Of a stretch of 63,813 nucleotides of DNA, positions 50,505 through 59,521 are shown one piece after another (the stretch's first letter is position 1; every line of letters starts with the position of its first letter). The notes beneath the pieces are model-generated. The model ran no database searches. It had not been told where the DNA came from and saw nothing but the letters and a program-made list of their open reading frames with translations. The translations under genes were made by a program, and so were the position numbers. The stretch comes from an uncultured Eubacteriales bacterium. Lineage in GTDB: Bacteria; Bacillota; Clostridia; Christensenellales; CAG-138. The stretch lies in assembly GCA_900540495.1 (NCBI GenBank), contig UQGA01000011.1, positions 1-63,813 of the forward strand. The letters are read 5' to 3'.

Positions 50505-51179
50505 TCACCGGAAATCTGCGCCGCGGTACTTGTCCATCAGGATGCGGAACAGCTCGTTGGTGGTCGGCGGGGTGTAGCTGATGGCGTTGGCGCCCGCCTG
50601 CACCGTGCGCGCGATGGTCTCCTCCGTCGGCCCGCCGGTGGCGATGATCGGCACGTCCGGGAACCGCCGGCGCACGGCGGCGACGACTTCCGGCGTTCGC
50701 GCTGCGGCGGAGATATTGAGCATCTGCGCCCCCGCGTCGAGGCGCGAGGCGATGTCGGCATCCTCGTGCAGGACGGTGCAGACAACCGGAATATCGACGA
50801 CGGCATGCATCTGCGCCACGATCTCGTCCGTAATGGGCGCGTTGACGACCACCGCCATCGCTCCCTGCGCTTCCGCATCCTGTGCGAGCGCGGCCACGCG
50901 CGGGCCGCCCGTCGTGCCGCCGCCCACGCCGCAGAACACCGGCAGACTGGCCGAGCGGATGATCGCGTCGGTCACGGCCTGTTGCGGCGTGAACGGATAG
51001 ACGGCCAGCACCGCGTCGGCGTTGCAGTTGCGGATGATGGCGATATCGGTGCTGAACACCAGCGATTTGATGCGCCTGCCATGGATCACGATGCCGCTGC
51101 AGGCGTAGATCGCCTGCGGCATCTCCACGATGTGGTCCCGAAGCGGCGAATGGACGCGCGGCAGGATCTTTCGCTCCAT
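50505..51179 (-). CDS. TIM-barrel family protein, function unassigned
   Basis: A 224-residue soluble protein with the strand/loop pattern of a phosphate-binding TIM barrel: LVFSTDIAII, ADAVLAVYPFTPQQ, LPVFCGVGGGTTGG, AVVVNAPITDEIV, VCTVLHEDADIASRLDAGAQ and the closing IIATGGPTEETIARTVQAGA. Relatives are annotated simply as hydrolase or as NanE/ThiG-like. The ATG at 51179 is chosen over an in-frame GTG three codons earlier because AAGGAAG overlaps the GTG. No neighbour points to its substrate. Confidence 0.7.
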   Translation of the reverse strand: MERKILPRVHSPLRDHIVEMPQAIYACSGIVIHGRRIKSLVFSTDIAIIRNCNADAVLAVYPFTPQQAVTDAIIRSASLPVFCGVGGGTTGGPRVAALAQDAEAQGAMAVVVNAPITDEIVAQMHAVVDIPVVCTVLHEDADIASRLDAGAQMLNISAAARTPEVVAAVRRRFPDVPIIATGGPTEETIARTVQAGANAISYTPPTTNELFRILMDKYRGADFR

Positions 51180-51597
51180 CTCGATCACTTCCTTTTTATT
51201 TTAATCTATGAGCCCTGGGGATCATGTTCTAACGTTATAACATTCTCTTCCCGGCCGCCGACTTCCTGCCTGCAAATGTGGAGAAAAAGCGAACATTTCG
51301 TGCAGCGTCCGGGCGTGGCGAAAGCAACGGGGCGGCGACGGCCGGGAGGCGGGGCTCACGCTACGTGCCGTGCAGCGCTCGGGCGTGGCGAAAGCAACGG
51401 GGCGGCGACGGCCTGCGGGCAGGCCTCACGTTGCGTGATACCGGCCGGCGCCCCGCCATCGCGGCGTGGCGGGCATGCCGCCCGGCGGCCGGGCTGCAGC
51501 CGGGGGAAAACCTTAAGGAAATCTTAAACATTCCCCCGTATGTTCGTTCATATCCGTACGCTATACTGAGCCGGAACGACACGATGGGAGGTGCCGT
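51180..51597. other. Gene-free stretch with a 70-bp tandem repeat and a PhoB-like box
   Basis: No gene is supported. A 70-bp unit starting TGCAGCG occurs at 51301 and again at 51371, with long identical blocks such as GGGCGTGGCGAAAGCAACGG. An 11-bp direct repeat CTTAAGGAAAT-CTTAAACATT lies at 51512-51533, the spacing of PhoB/PhoP boxes, and a TATACT -10 lies at about 51562, upstream of the glycosyltransferase. Confidence 0.55.
51301..51440. repeat. Two tandem 70-bp repeats
   Basis: Units at 51301-51370 and 51371-51440. The first 43 bases differ at two positions only; the last third has drifted but ends alike (CTCACGCTACGTG and CTCACGTTGCGTG). Too long and only two units, so not CRISPR. Confidence 0.75.
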
Positions 51598-52863
51598 ATG
51601 GAGATCTTCATTCGCATCAACGAGGTGCTTTCGGCGTTGCTTTGCGCCTGCTTTTCCTATCAGTTCCTCTACATGGCGGTGGCGCTGCTGCGCCGGCCGC
51701 GACCGTTGCCGCAGGCGACGCCGCGGCGCTATGCGGTGCTGGTATGCGCCCGCAACGAGGAGGCGGTTATCGGCAACCTGATCGACAGCGTCCATGCCCA
51801 GCGCTATCCCGCCGCCCTGCTCGACCTCTATGTGTGCGCCGACAACTGCACCGACGCCACGGCCGCCCGCGCGCGCGCCCACGGGGCGACCGTGCTGGAG
51901 CGGCATAACACGCGGGAGGTGGGCAAGGGATACGCCATCGAATACCTGCTTGCCTATCTGCGGGATGCCGGCGTGTTCGCCCGCTATGCCGGCTTTTTCT
52001 TCTTTGACGCGGACAACCTGCTGCACGAGGATTTCGTTGCCGAGATGAACCGGACGTTTGCGGCCGGCAACCGCATCGTTACGGGCTACCGCAACTCCAA
52101 AAACTATGGCGACAACTGGCTCAGCGCCGGGTATTCGCTCTGGTTTCTGCGCGACGCGCAATACATGAACCGGCCGCGGATGCTGCTTGGCACGTCCGGC
52201 ATCGTGGGCGGCACGGGGTTTCTCGTGGCGCGGGAGGTGCTGGAAACCTGCGGCGGCTGGCCGTTCCATTCGCTGACGGAGGATACCGAATTTACCGCCG
52301 ACTGCGTGGCGCGCGGCGAGCGCATCGGCTACTGCGCCGACGCCATCCTGTATGATGAACAACCCACCGATTTCGGCCAGTCGTGGCGGCAGCGGACGCG
52401 CTGGATTCGCGGATTTTTGCAGGTGCTGCGCCGCTATGGCAAAACCCTGCTTTGCGGGATGTTCCGCGGCGGGCGGCGCGGCTTTGCCTGTTTCGACCTG
52501 CTGCTTTCCACCATGCCGGCCGTTCTGTTTACCTTTGCCTGCGCGCTCGTCAGCCTTGCCGGCGCGCTGTACGGCGGGCTCGTACTGCACCAGAACGTGT
52601 TGCCCCTGCTCGGACGCCAGCTGTTCGGCTGGTTTTCGGGCATGTATGCGACGCTCCTGTTCCTGGGCGGGCTCACGCTCGTTTCGGAGTGGAGACGCAT
52701 CTATTGCAGCGCCGCGAAAAAGCTGCTGTACCTGCTCTCGTTCCCGCTGTTCATGATGACGTATCTGCCCATTTCCGTGGCGGCGCTGTTTGGCCGCGTG
52801 GAGTGGACGCCCATCCGCCACAGCGTCAGCAAGACGCTGGAGGAGGTCAAGCGCGCCGCATAG
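51598..52863 (+). CDS. Family 2 glycosyltransferase, membrane-bound
   Basis: A 421-residue glycosyltransferase with one N-terminal and about four C-terminal membrane helices (about 10-30 and 300-400). The catalytic GT-A part has VLVCARNEEAVIGNLIDSVH, CADNCTDATAARA, DxD-like FFFDADNLLHEDF, SLTEDTEFTADCVARG and QRTRWIRGF, the set found in processive or polysaccharide-forming enzymes. The ATG follows GGGAGG. A PhoB-like direct repeat upstream would suit phosphate-controlled wall polymer change. The acceptor is unknown. Confidence 0.88.
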   Translation: MEIFIRINEVLSALLCACFSYQFLYMAVALLRRPRPLPQATPRRYAVLVCARNEEAVIGNLIDSVHAQRYPAALLDLYVCADNCTDATAARARAHGATVLERHNTREVGKGYAIEYLLAYLRDAGVFARYAGFFFFDADNLLHEDFVAEMNRTFAAGNRIVTGYRNSKNYGDNWLSAGYSLWFLRDAQYMNRPRMLLGTSGIVGGTGFLVAREVLETCGGWPFHSLTEDTEFTADCVARGERIGYCADAILYDEQPTDFGQSWRQRTRWIRGFLQVLRRYGKTLLCGMFRGGRRGFACFDLLLSTMPAVLFTFACALVSLAGALYGGLVLHQNVLPLLGRQLFGWFSGMYATLLFLGGLTLVSEWRRIYCSAAKKLLYLLSFPLFMMTYLPISVAALFGRVEWTPIRHSVSKTLEEVKRAA

Positions 52864-53242
52864 GCGCGCGTGACGCGCTTTTCCCGGATGAACGGTCGAA
52901 CGGCCCGTTCATTTTTCGTTCTAAATTTATCCATAAAATGTTCATAAATCTGTTGCGCAACGATAGCTAATATGATAGTATAAATATACAGCGAAGCAAT
53001 TCCAGCCAGAGCGGCGGACCGGGAGCGACCGGCCGCTGCGGGCGGCGCTTCGTTTCATGGGGGAAACTGAAAAGCCCGAAAGGGAGGTTCAACCATGAAA
53101 CGAAAGCATGGGATTGCTGCGATTGTTTTTGGAGCCGTTGAAAAGGCATTCCCACCGACGGTATTTGCCGCTTTGCTTTTGCGGGTGGGGATGCCTTTTT
53201 GTGTATAAAAACAAGGGAGAGGAAAAACGGATATGAGCGGAT
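52864..53242. other. Region before the broken surface protein: start fragment and terminator
   Basis: An AT-rich stretch (about 52918-53000) is followed by a short frame from the ATG at 53095 (GGGAGG site) that starts like a signal peptide (KRKHGIAAIVFGA) and then runs into the terminator at 53141-53200, ending at 53208. Next comes GGGAGAGG and an ATG at 53233 in the wrong frame. These look like separated pieces of the surface-protein 5' end. Confidence 0.5.
53141..53200 (+). terminator. Terminator inside the 5' part of the surface-protein gene
   Basis: AAAAGGCATTCCCACC (53141-53156) pairs with GGTGGGGATGCCTTTT (53184-53199) over 16 pairs with one G-U, closed by a 27-nt loop and ending in five T. 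It separates the signal-peptide-like start from the protein body. Confidence 0.75.
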
Positions 53243-55267
53243 GTGTTGAACGACGGCGGGACCGTCTCCTACGATGCGGCGAACAATGTCCTTACGCTCC
53301 ATGACGCCAGCCTGGGCGGCGGTACGCACAATGGGTACTCCATCTCCGCCGCCATCTTTGCCGATCAGTCCATCGGCACGTTGAAGATTCGGCCGGAGGG
53401 GACAAACACCATCAACTGCACGGTATTCGGTTCCCTGACCGCGGGCATCTATGGATATGGCAACCTGGTATTTGACGGACCGGGCAGCCTGGAGATCTAT
53501 GCCCTGAGCCTGGGTTCGGAAGCAAATGCGGTCTATGCGCACACCGGAAACGTTACGATTTCAAGCGGCACCTACAGATTTGAGGGCGAGGGCACGACGA
53601 TCAGCTACGGGGCCTTTGCCAACAGCGGGATGGGAGCCGTTACCGTTACCGGCGGTACCGCAACGCTCATCGGCAAGCCGAGCAACAGCGGCGTCGGGGC
53701 GGCGATTGCCGGGACGCTGGATGTGAGCAGCTATGCCGGATGTACCGTATCCGCCGGCGTGAATGCCGACGGCAGTCAGGCTTCGGACTATGACCCTGAG
53801 GTTAACTACTATACCTATATTCATATCGAGCCGTCCGTCGTGCCGCAGTATGACGTGGACGGGTTTCAGATCAACGGGTCGGGGTATCAGCCGGCCATGT
53901 TGGAAAACGGCGCGTATCAGATCAGAAATGCGGGGAACCTTTTCTGGTTTGCCGAGCAGGTCAAGGACAGCCCGGAGGGGACGGCGGTAAACGCAGTTCT
54001 GGCAAACGACATCGTCATCCCGGCGAACAGGGCCTGGACGCCGATCGAAGTGGGCTTATACGGAACGCCCTATACCGGGGTCTTTGACGGGGCGGGACAC
54101 ACCATCGGGGGCATGCAAACAAACGACCAGCAGGGCGGCCTGTTTAAGGCCATAAGCGCCGGCAGTACCGTAAAGAACGTCGGGATTGTGGATGGCGTGC
54201 TGAACGGCGGCGTCTACTGCGCCGGCGCCATTGCCGGCTCCAACAACGGCACGATCGAAAACTGCTCCAACACCGGCACGGTCACCGGCACCGCCATGTT
54301 CGTGGGGGGCATCGCCGGGGATAACAACGGTACCATCCGCAACTGCTATAATACCGGCAAGATTACGGTGAGCGGCATCGGAGAGGGCGGCGGCGGCATC
54401 TGCGGCACGGCCGGCGACGATGCGATCATAGAAAATTGCTACAATTTGGGCGATGTGGAAGCGCGCTGGGGCGTCGGCGGCGTGTGCGGCTATCTTGCGT
54501 CGAACTCCGGGGACAACATCCGCATTTCCAACTGCTACAATGCTGGAAACCTCATCGTTACCGCGGGCGGTACTCCCCCTGCTGTCGACGGCATTGTTTT
54601 CCTGAGCGACGCGGGCCTTTCCCATGCGGATTTTGTTTCCAACTGCTATACCACCGCGGCCACCGGCGCAACCGGCGCACAAAAGACCGCGGAGCAGTTC
54701 GCCGCCGGCGAAGTAGCCTGGCTTCTCAACGGGCAGACGAGCAGCGGCGCCTGGGGGCAGACGATCGGGACGCAGGCAACGCCGGTGCTTGGCGGGGCGG
54801 CGGTATATCGCGGTTATCAGTTCTGCTATTCGGACGAACAGGGATACAGCAACGATCCCGCGGCGGTGCATGCGACCAGACCGGCGCATGATTTCTCAGA
54901 GCTGGCCTGTGATGCGACCGGGCACTGGACCGTATGCGCCAATAGCGGCTGTACGGAGACCGACGGGCATGCCGCGCATACAGCCGAGCTGCGGAACGTG
55001 CGGCAGGCGACCTGCACGGAGGAGGGGTATACCGGCGACGAGGTCTGCACAGTATGCGATTATGTCGTCGCGCGCGGGCAGGTCGTTGCACGGTTGCCGC
55101 ATACCTTTGTGGACGGCAAATGCACCGTGTGCGGCGCGCTCGAGGACGCGGAGATCCCCGAGACCGGAGATCGCAGCAGCACCATTTCCTATCTGCTGCT
55201 GCTCCTGCTTGCAGGCGCAGGGCTTGTCCTTTCTGCCGCAAGGACGGGGCGGCGCAACGAGGAATAG
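53243..55267 (+). pseudogene. Surface protein with GLUG repeats and IPETG anchor, 5' end lost
   Basis: A body of 674 codons. Residues 1-200 are beta-helix-like (DGGTVSYDAANNVLTLHDAS), the middle has GLUG-type repeats (NNGTIENCSNTGTVTG, NNGTIRNCYNTGKITV, IENCYNLGDVEA), then a Cys/His-rich part (ATCTEEGYTGDEVCTVCDYV) and at the end the sorting signal IPETGD, a hydrophobic helix and RRNEE. So it was wall-anchored by sortase. A stop (53234-53236) closes the frame directly before the first codon; no ATG, no signal peptide. The good ribosome site upstream starts a short wrong-frame peptide, so the gene seems silenced by a frame change and terminator. The IPETG motif is a sorting signal a sortase could use. 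Confidence 0.75.
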
Positions 55268-55362
55268 CGCGCTGCCGCGGCGGACGGTTTCGCCGGCGCC
55301 GGGCCGCATGCGTTCCGCCCGCTCGCCGTTGCGCCGGCTTTTTCGAGCCTTATAAAAGAGAG

Positions 55363-55398
55363 AGAACGGGTGCATGCCAAACCCGTTCTTTCTTTTCA
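55363..55398 (+). terminator. Terminator after the surface-protein gene
   Basis: AGAACGGGT (55363-55371) pairs with ACCCGTTCT (55381-55389), followed by TTCTTTTC. Confidence 0.75.
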
Positions 55399-55528
55399 AA
55401 AGGAACCGGGGAAGGGAGGCCTGAACGAAAGCGGAAAAAGCGGGAACGGGGCGGCGCGCCCCGGGGCGCTCTGAAAGCGACGGCCCGCGCGGATGGCGCG
55501 GGCCGTGGGGATCGGTCGATTGGCCGGA

Positions 55529-55963
55529 TTACCGGATTTCCAGCCGACGGGTGGTGGGCAGCGACTCCTGCTTCTTGGGCAGGCGAAGCTTGAGCACGCC
55601 GTCGGTATATTCGGCGGTGATCTGGTCGGTCTGTACGCCGGTCACGTCAAAGCTGCGGCTGTAAGAACCGTAGGAGCGCTCGCGGCGGACGTAGTTGCCC
55701 TTCTTGTCCTTCTCATCCTTTTCGGCATGGCGCTCGGCGCTGATGGTCAGATAGTTGTTGTCCAGTTCGACCTGGATGTCCTCCTTCTTCACGCCGGGCA
55801 GATCGGCCTCGAGTTCGTAAGCGTCGCCGGTGTCCCGGATGTCGGCCCTGAACTCGCCGATGCTGGAGCCCTTGAAGAAGTTGCGCTCCATCTCGTCAAA
55901 CAGACGGAACGGATCGTATACGGCTGCATTGTTCCTCTTCACAAACGGTGTCAGTTCAAACAT
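55529..55963 (-). CDS. hsp20: Small heat-shock protein Hsp20
   Basis: A 144-residue alpha-crystallin-type chaperone that keeps unfolding proteins soluble. N-terminal FDEMERNFF, then the crystallin core (about 35-130): RADIRDTGDAYELEADLPGV, KEDIQVELDNNYLTISAER, SYGSYSRSFDV and the C-terminal GVLKLRLPKK. A short C-terminal extension lacks a clear IxI motif. The ATG follows AGGAGG. A CIRCE element lies 141 bp upstream, so HrcA control is likely. A GCCCGG/CCGGGC hairpin (about 56006-56024) sits in the leader. Confidence 0.92.
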   Translation of the reverse strand: MFELTPFVKRNNAAVYDPFRLFDEMERNFFKGSSIGEFRADIRDTGDAYELEADLPGVKKEDIQVELDNNYLTISAERHAEKDEKDKKGNYVRRERSYGSYSRSFDVTGVQTDQITAEYTDGVLKLRLPKKQESLPTTRRLEIR

Positions 55964-56103
55964 CTGAAATCCCTCCTGTCAATTCAATCCTATATTCGCA
56001 TCATGCCCGGTTTCCTTCCGGGCTATGCATCCGCTTGGATTGTCTGTATTGTAGCGCATCATTGTTAAGGAAAAAGAGCGGAATCGTAATGCAATTGTGA
56101 ACT

Positions 56104-56130
56104 TTAGCACTCTTATCCGGAGAGTGCTAA
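56104..56130. promoter_or_regulatory. CIRCE element (HrcA operator)
   Basis: TTAGCACTC (56104-56112), nine-base spacer, GAGTGCTAA (56122-56130): a perfect CIRCE. It lies between divergent hsp20 (start 55963) and the lipoprotein gene (start 56343). Known to bind HrcA in heat-shock operons; hsp20 is the obvious target, though it is further from the start codon than usual. Confidence 0.93.
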
Positions 56131-56231
56131 CAACATGGCCAAAACCGCCCGGTATACGGGGAAAAATGGGGACACCCTGCCGCAGCGGAGGGGACAATCG
56201 TAAAGAAATCATTACTTTTGGCGGGGCGCGC

Positions 56232-56259
56232 TTGTCATTCTGCTCCGGTATGCTATGAT
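56232..56259 (+). promoter_or_regulatory. Promoter of the SH3-like lipoprotein gene
   Basis: TTGTCA (56232-56237), 16-bp spacer, TATGAT (56254-56259). It lies 84 bp before the start codon. Confidence 0.65.
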
Positions 56260-56342
56260 GGTAACGGGCGCGAGGCGCTCCAGCGACGGATGCAGAAAGG
56301 GCGGGGATCGGCCGAGTATGCGGAAAGGATGGGGATTGACCG

Positions 56343-57287
56343 ATGAAGCGAAGGATTGCGGGCCTGCTCTGCCTGCTGCTCGCGGTTGCGGCATGCGCCG
56401 GGTGCAACAGGGGCGGGGAGGACGCGGCGGCCACGGGAACGCCCGACCAGCAGGGGGTCGTTGTGCTGGAGACGCAGACGCCCGGCCCGCCCGGCGAATT
56501 GCCGACGCCGGAACCCACGGAGGAGCTGCCGATGCCGGACGCCACGCCGGAGGAGCCGCTGCCGGAGGGCGGCCATGCGTGGACGCTTACGCCCATGGGG
56601 CAGGAGGAGAACCTGACGTTCGACCTTTCCGGCGTGGGCGATGCGACGGCAGTCGGCTTTGTGATCAAGGAAGGGGCGGACGACGCGCAGGAACTCTGGC
56701 TCGATGTGAACGAGACGCCGTTCCTGCTGGAAACGGAACCGTATGCGATGTTTTTCGGCGCGTGGCTGTACGTCAAGGACGGCGTGGCGACGCTGATGGC
56801 GACGATGGATCTTGCTTCGTGCGATTATGAGACGTTTTGCTGGCAGCTCCAGGACGGCAAGCCGGTGCTGACCGGGCGGGCGACCGGCGCCGTCGAGGGG
56901 CCCACGGATGACGGCGACATCGTGCTCGGGACCTCCGTCAACGTGCTCGGCACGTGGTGGGCGTTCCGGCCGTATGAGACGGATGCAGCGGGCAGGCTGG
57001 TCCCGCTTGCAGACAGCCTGTATGAGATCGTCCCCGCGGACGACATGTCGCTCAGGACCACGGACGAGCTGCCGGTGGAGCTGTTTGGCGTCGACGGATA
57101 TGCAAAGGGATCGGTGCCCGCGGGCACGACGCTGACCCCGATGGCGACGGATGACGAGCGGTACTTCTACTTTATTCTGGACGATGGGCGCGAGGGCCGC
57201 GTGGAGTTCGAGCGGCGGGAGTACGAGGTGTACATCGACGGCGTGTCGGAGAACGAATATTTTGAAGAGCTGATGTATGCGGGCTGA
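56343..57287 (+). CDS. Lipoprotein with C-terminal SH3-like part
   Basis: A 314-residue exported lipoprotein: signal KRRIAGLLCLLLAVAACAGC with the lipobox Cys at 21, a Pro/Thr/Glu-rich spacer to about 75, a beta-rich middle (WTLTPMGQEENLTFDLSGVG, VFFGAWLYVKDGVATLM-like) and a C-terminal segment (VELFGVDGYAKGSVPAGTTL, FYFILDDGREGRVEFE) with an SH3-like look. The start follows GGATTGACCG, so a weak ribosome site. Its function is not known; it stands alone between hsp20 and a deacetylase. Confidence 0.75.
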   Translation: MKRRIAGLLCLLLAVAACAGCNRGGEDAAATGTPDQQGVVVLETQTPGPPGELPTPEPTEELPMPDATPEEPLPEGGHAWTLTPMGQEENLTFDLSGVGDATAVGFVIKEGADDAQELWLDVNETPFLLETEPYAMFFGAWLYVKDGVATLMATMDLASCDYETFCWQLQDGKPVLTGRATGAVEGPTDDGDIVLGTSVNVLGTWWAFRPYETDAAGRLVPLADSLYEIVPADDMSLRTTDELPVELFGVDGYAKGSVPAGTTLTPMATDDERYFYFILDDGREGRVEFERREYEVYIDGVSENEYFEELMYAG

Positions 57288-57478
57288 CGCGGGCCTGCCC
57301 GGCCGCCGCCCGCCCCCTTGCGGGGCGGGCGGCGACCTGTTTTGGGGGGCTTCGGCCTTTGCACGCGCCCCGGGGCCTTTCCGTCCCCGGCGGCGGCAGG
57401 CAGCGGCCCCCCGAAACAACGGGGCGCCCGGCTTCCCGCTTTCCGAAGGCGGCGGCGCCTTGCGCGCCCCCGCGGCGG

Positions 57479-58396
57479 TCATTCTGCGCCGAGGGCGAGG
57501 GCGCGGCGCAGGTATTCGCCGGAGAGCTCCCCGGCGGGGCGGTTGTAGCGGCCGAGGTTGAACAGCGTGTTCGGGTCGCCCTGCACGAGCGTGTTCTGCT
57601 GCTCGCGGCAGGTGAACGAAGCGCGGAACCCCATCTCGCGCAACAGCGCGTCCGCCTCCGGGCAGGTGCTGCCATAGGGATAGGTATAGGCGGTGGCGGC
57701 GGCGCCGGCATATTCGAGCAGCAGCGCCTGCACGCGCCCGGCGTCGCCGGTAAAGGCGGCGCGATAGGCGGCTTCGCTCTCGCCGTCCAGGCGGGCGCTG
57801 CCATGCCGCCCGTTCAGGCCGTGCATATCGTAGCTGTGATTCTGGAATTCGATGCGGCCCGATTCGGCCAGCGACCGCACGTCCTCCCAGGAGAGATAGG
57901 CGTAATTCGGGTTGGGGTCCTGCTCCTGCGTGGCGCGGTCGCTGAAGGCGCCGACCACGGAGATGACGGCGCACAGGTCAAGCCGTTCGAGGATGGGCAG
58001 CACATAGTAGAGATTGTTGTAATAGCCGTCGTCGAACGTCACGACAACCGGCTTTTCCGGCAGGCGGCCGGCGCCGTCCACGTAGGCGATGAGGTCGGCA
58101 ACCGTGACGGTGGTATAGCCGTAATCCAGCAGGCATACCATATCGGATTCAAACTGGGCGGGGGAGATGATGTAGGCGCCGGCGCGCGCCGGGTCCTTCA
58201 GGATGCTGTGATACATGAGCACGGGCACCTGCACGCTTGCCCGCGGATCGGCGGCGTCGGCTGTCGCGGTCACGCTCTCCGGCGCGGCGTCGCGCGGCAG
58301 GACGCCGGTCGCCGCGAGCAGCAGCGCCAGCAGCAGCGGCGCCAGGGCGGCCGGGCGGGGAGGGCGGATCGTGCGGGATGGCAAACGTCGGCTCAT
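57479..58396 (-). CDS. Polysaccharide deacetylase (carbohydrate esterase 4)
   Basis: A 305-residue exported enzyme that removes acetyl groups from wall sugars. Residues 10-33 form the signal anchor (AALAPLLLALLLAATGV); the catalytic domain has VPVLMYHSILKD, TFDDGYYNNLYYVLPILERL (the DD metal pair) and FQNHSYDMHGLNG (metal His-x-x-x-His), then YTYPYGSTCPEADALLREMG with the Arg/Tyr site. The start is uncertain: the ATG at 58396 has a poor ribosome site, and an ATG ten codons earlier is also possible. Orientation leftward, 70 bp after the DegV gene. Confidence 0.85.
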   Translation of the reverse strand: MSRRLPSRTIRPPRPAALAPLLLALLLAATGVLPRDAAPESVTATADAADPRASVQVPVLMYHSILKDPARAGAYIISPAQFESDMVCLLDYGYTTVTVADLIAYVDGAGRLPEKPVVVTFDDGYYNNLYYVLPILERLDLCAVISVVGAFSDRATQEQDPNPNYAYLSWEDVRSLAESGRIEFQNHSYDMHGLNGRHGSARLDGESEAAYRAAFTGDAGRVQALLLEYAGAAATAYTYPYGSTCPEADALLREMGFRASFTCREQQNTLVQGDPNTLFNLGRYNRPAGELSGEYLRRALALGAE

Positions 58397-58467
58397 ACGG
58401 CAACCTATGCGCTGCCGGCGCCGCATAGAACGACTGCGCGGGCGAGCGCAGGGCGCTCAGCGACGGC

Positions 58468-59313
58468 TCATCGATGGAAGAATGCGACGGCGATGGCGCC
58501 GGGGCCGGCGTGCGTGCCGATCGTCCCGCCGACGGTATGGACCGGCAGCGCATCCGTCTGGTCCTGCCAGAGGGCGGCGCTGTCATGGACATATTTTTGC
58601 AGCAGCGTGTCGCTCGCGCCCGTATAGCCGAGCGCGAAAGGCATGGAAAAATCAATCCCGCCGCACTGGCGCACCTGTTCGGACAGGAGGTTGTTGCTGT
58701 TGCGCGAGCCGCGGGCGCGGCCGAGCACGGCGATCTCGCCGCCTTCGATGGCGATGACCGGCTTGATCGAGAGCACGCCCCCCACAAAGCCGACCGTCCG
58801 GGAGATACGCCCGCCGCGCATGAGGTATTCGAGCGTGTCCAGCAGCGCGATGAGCCGGATGTCCCGCTTTCTTTGCTCGAGCGCGGCGGCGATGGCGGCG
58901 GCGTCCAACCCCTCGTCGAGCAGGCGCAGCGCATACTCGATGAGGATGCGCTCGCCCACGCAGACCGTCTCGCTGTCCACCACGGGGACCGGCGCGCCGC
59001 AGGCGTTGGCGGCGAACAGCGCGCTCTGGTACGTGCCGGACAGGCGCGACGACAGCGTGACGGCGAGGGGGTCCTCGCCGGCGTCCAGCGCGGCGCGAAA
59101 CGCCTGTTCAAACGCGAAGGGCGAGAGCTGGCTCGTGGTGGGCAGCACGTCGCTCTCGACGAGCTTGGCGTAGAAATCCGCGTGCGAAAGGGTCACGCCG
59201 TCGAGGTAATCGTCGCTGCCGAACGTGACGGTCATGGGCAGCACGGTCAGCTCCGGCCGCACGGCGGTCATGTCGGATGCGGAATCGGTGATGATGCGGA
59301 CTTTGCGGTGCAT
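58468..59313 (-). CDS. DegV family fatty acid-binding protein
   Basis: A 281-residue cytoplasmic DegV protein, which holds a fatty acid and passes it to fatty-acid kinase (FakB type). It has VRIITDSASDM (about 4-14), TVLPMTVTFGSDDYLDG, LPTTSQLSPFAFEQAF, TLSSRLSGTYQSALFAA and DTLEYLMRGGRISRTVGFVG. The start follows GAGGAGG. The His/Arg site at HTVGGTIGTHAGPGAIAVAF near the end is complete. It may be cotranscribed with the deacetylase. Confidence 0.9.
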   Translation of the reverse strand: MHRKVRIITDSASDMTAVRPELTVLPMTVTFGSDDYLDGVTLSHADFYAKLVESDVLPTTSQLSPFAFEQAFRAALDAGEDPLAVTLSSRLSGTYQSALFAANACGAPVPVVDSETVCVGERILIEYALRLLDEGLDAAAIAAALEQRKRDIRLIALLDTLEYLMRGGRISRTVGFVGGVLSIKPVIAIEGGEIAVLGRARGSRNSNNLLSEQVRQCGGIDFSMPFALGYTGASDTLLQKYVHDSAALWQDQTDALPVHTVGGTIGTHAGPGAIAVAFFHR

Positions 59314-59521
59314 GGTAGCCTCCTCTTTCGGCTGCGGCGGGCGGCGCAGCGGCGATGTCCCGCCCATTATATGCGCAAACGGCGCTCCCGTCAACGATGC
59401 GGCCGGCGGAAGCATCACAATCTGTTCATTTGCGTCGCCGGCATGAATATGCTATCATATTACCAACGGTCTACCGACCGCGCCGGCAGGCGCGCGGGAA
59501 CCCGGCAAGGAGAGGACGGAC

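Noticed and set aside
51301..51440. Possible CRISPR-like repeat
   Set aside because: Only two units of 70 bp in direct succession without spacers, and no cas genes nearby. No CRISPR array is seen in the window.
53095..53208. Independent small secreted peptide gene
   Set aside because: Only the first 13 residues look like a signal peptide; the remainder is the terminator hairpin, so a separated 5' end of the surface-protein gene is more likely.
56343..57287. CIRCE as operator of the lipoprotein gene
   Set aside because: Its promoter at 56232-56259 lies over 100 bp beyond the CIRCE; hsp20 is the better target, though dual control cannot be excluded.
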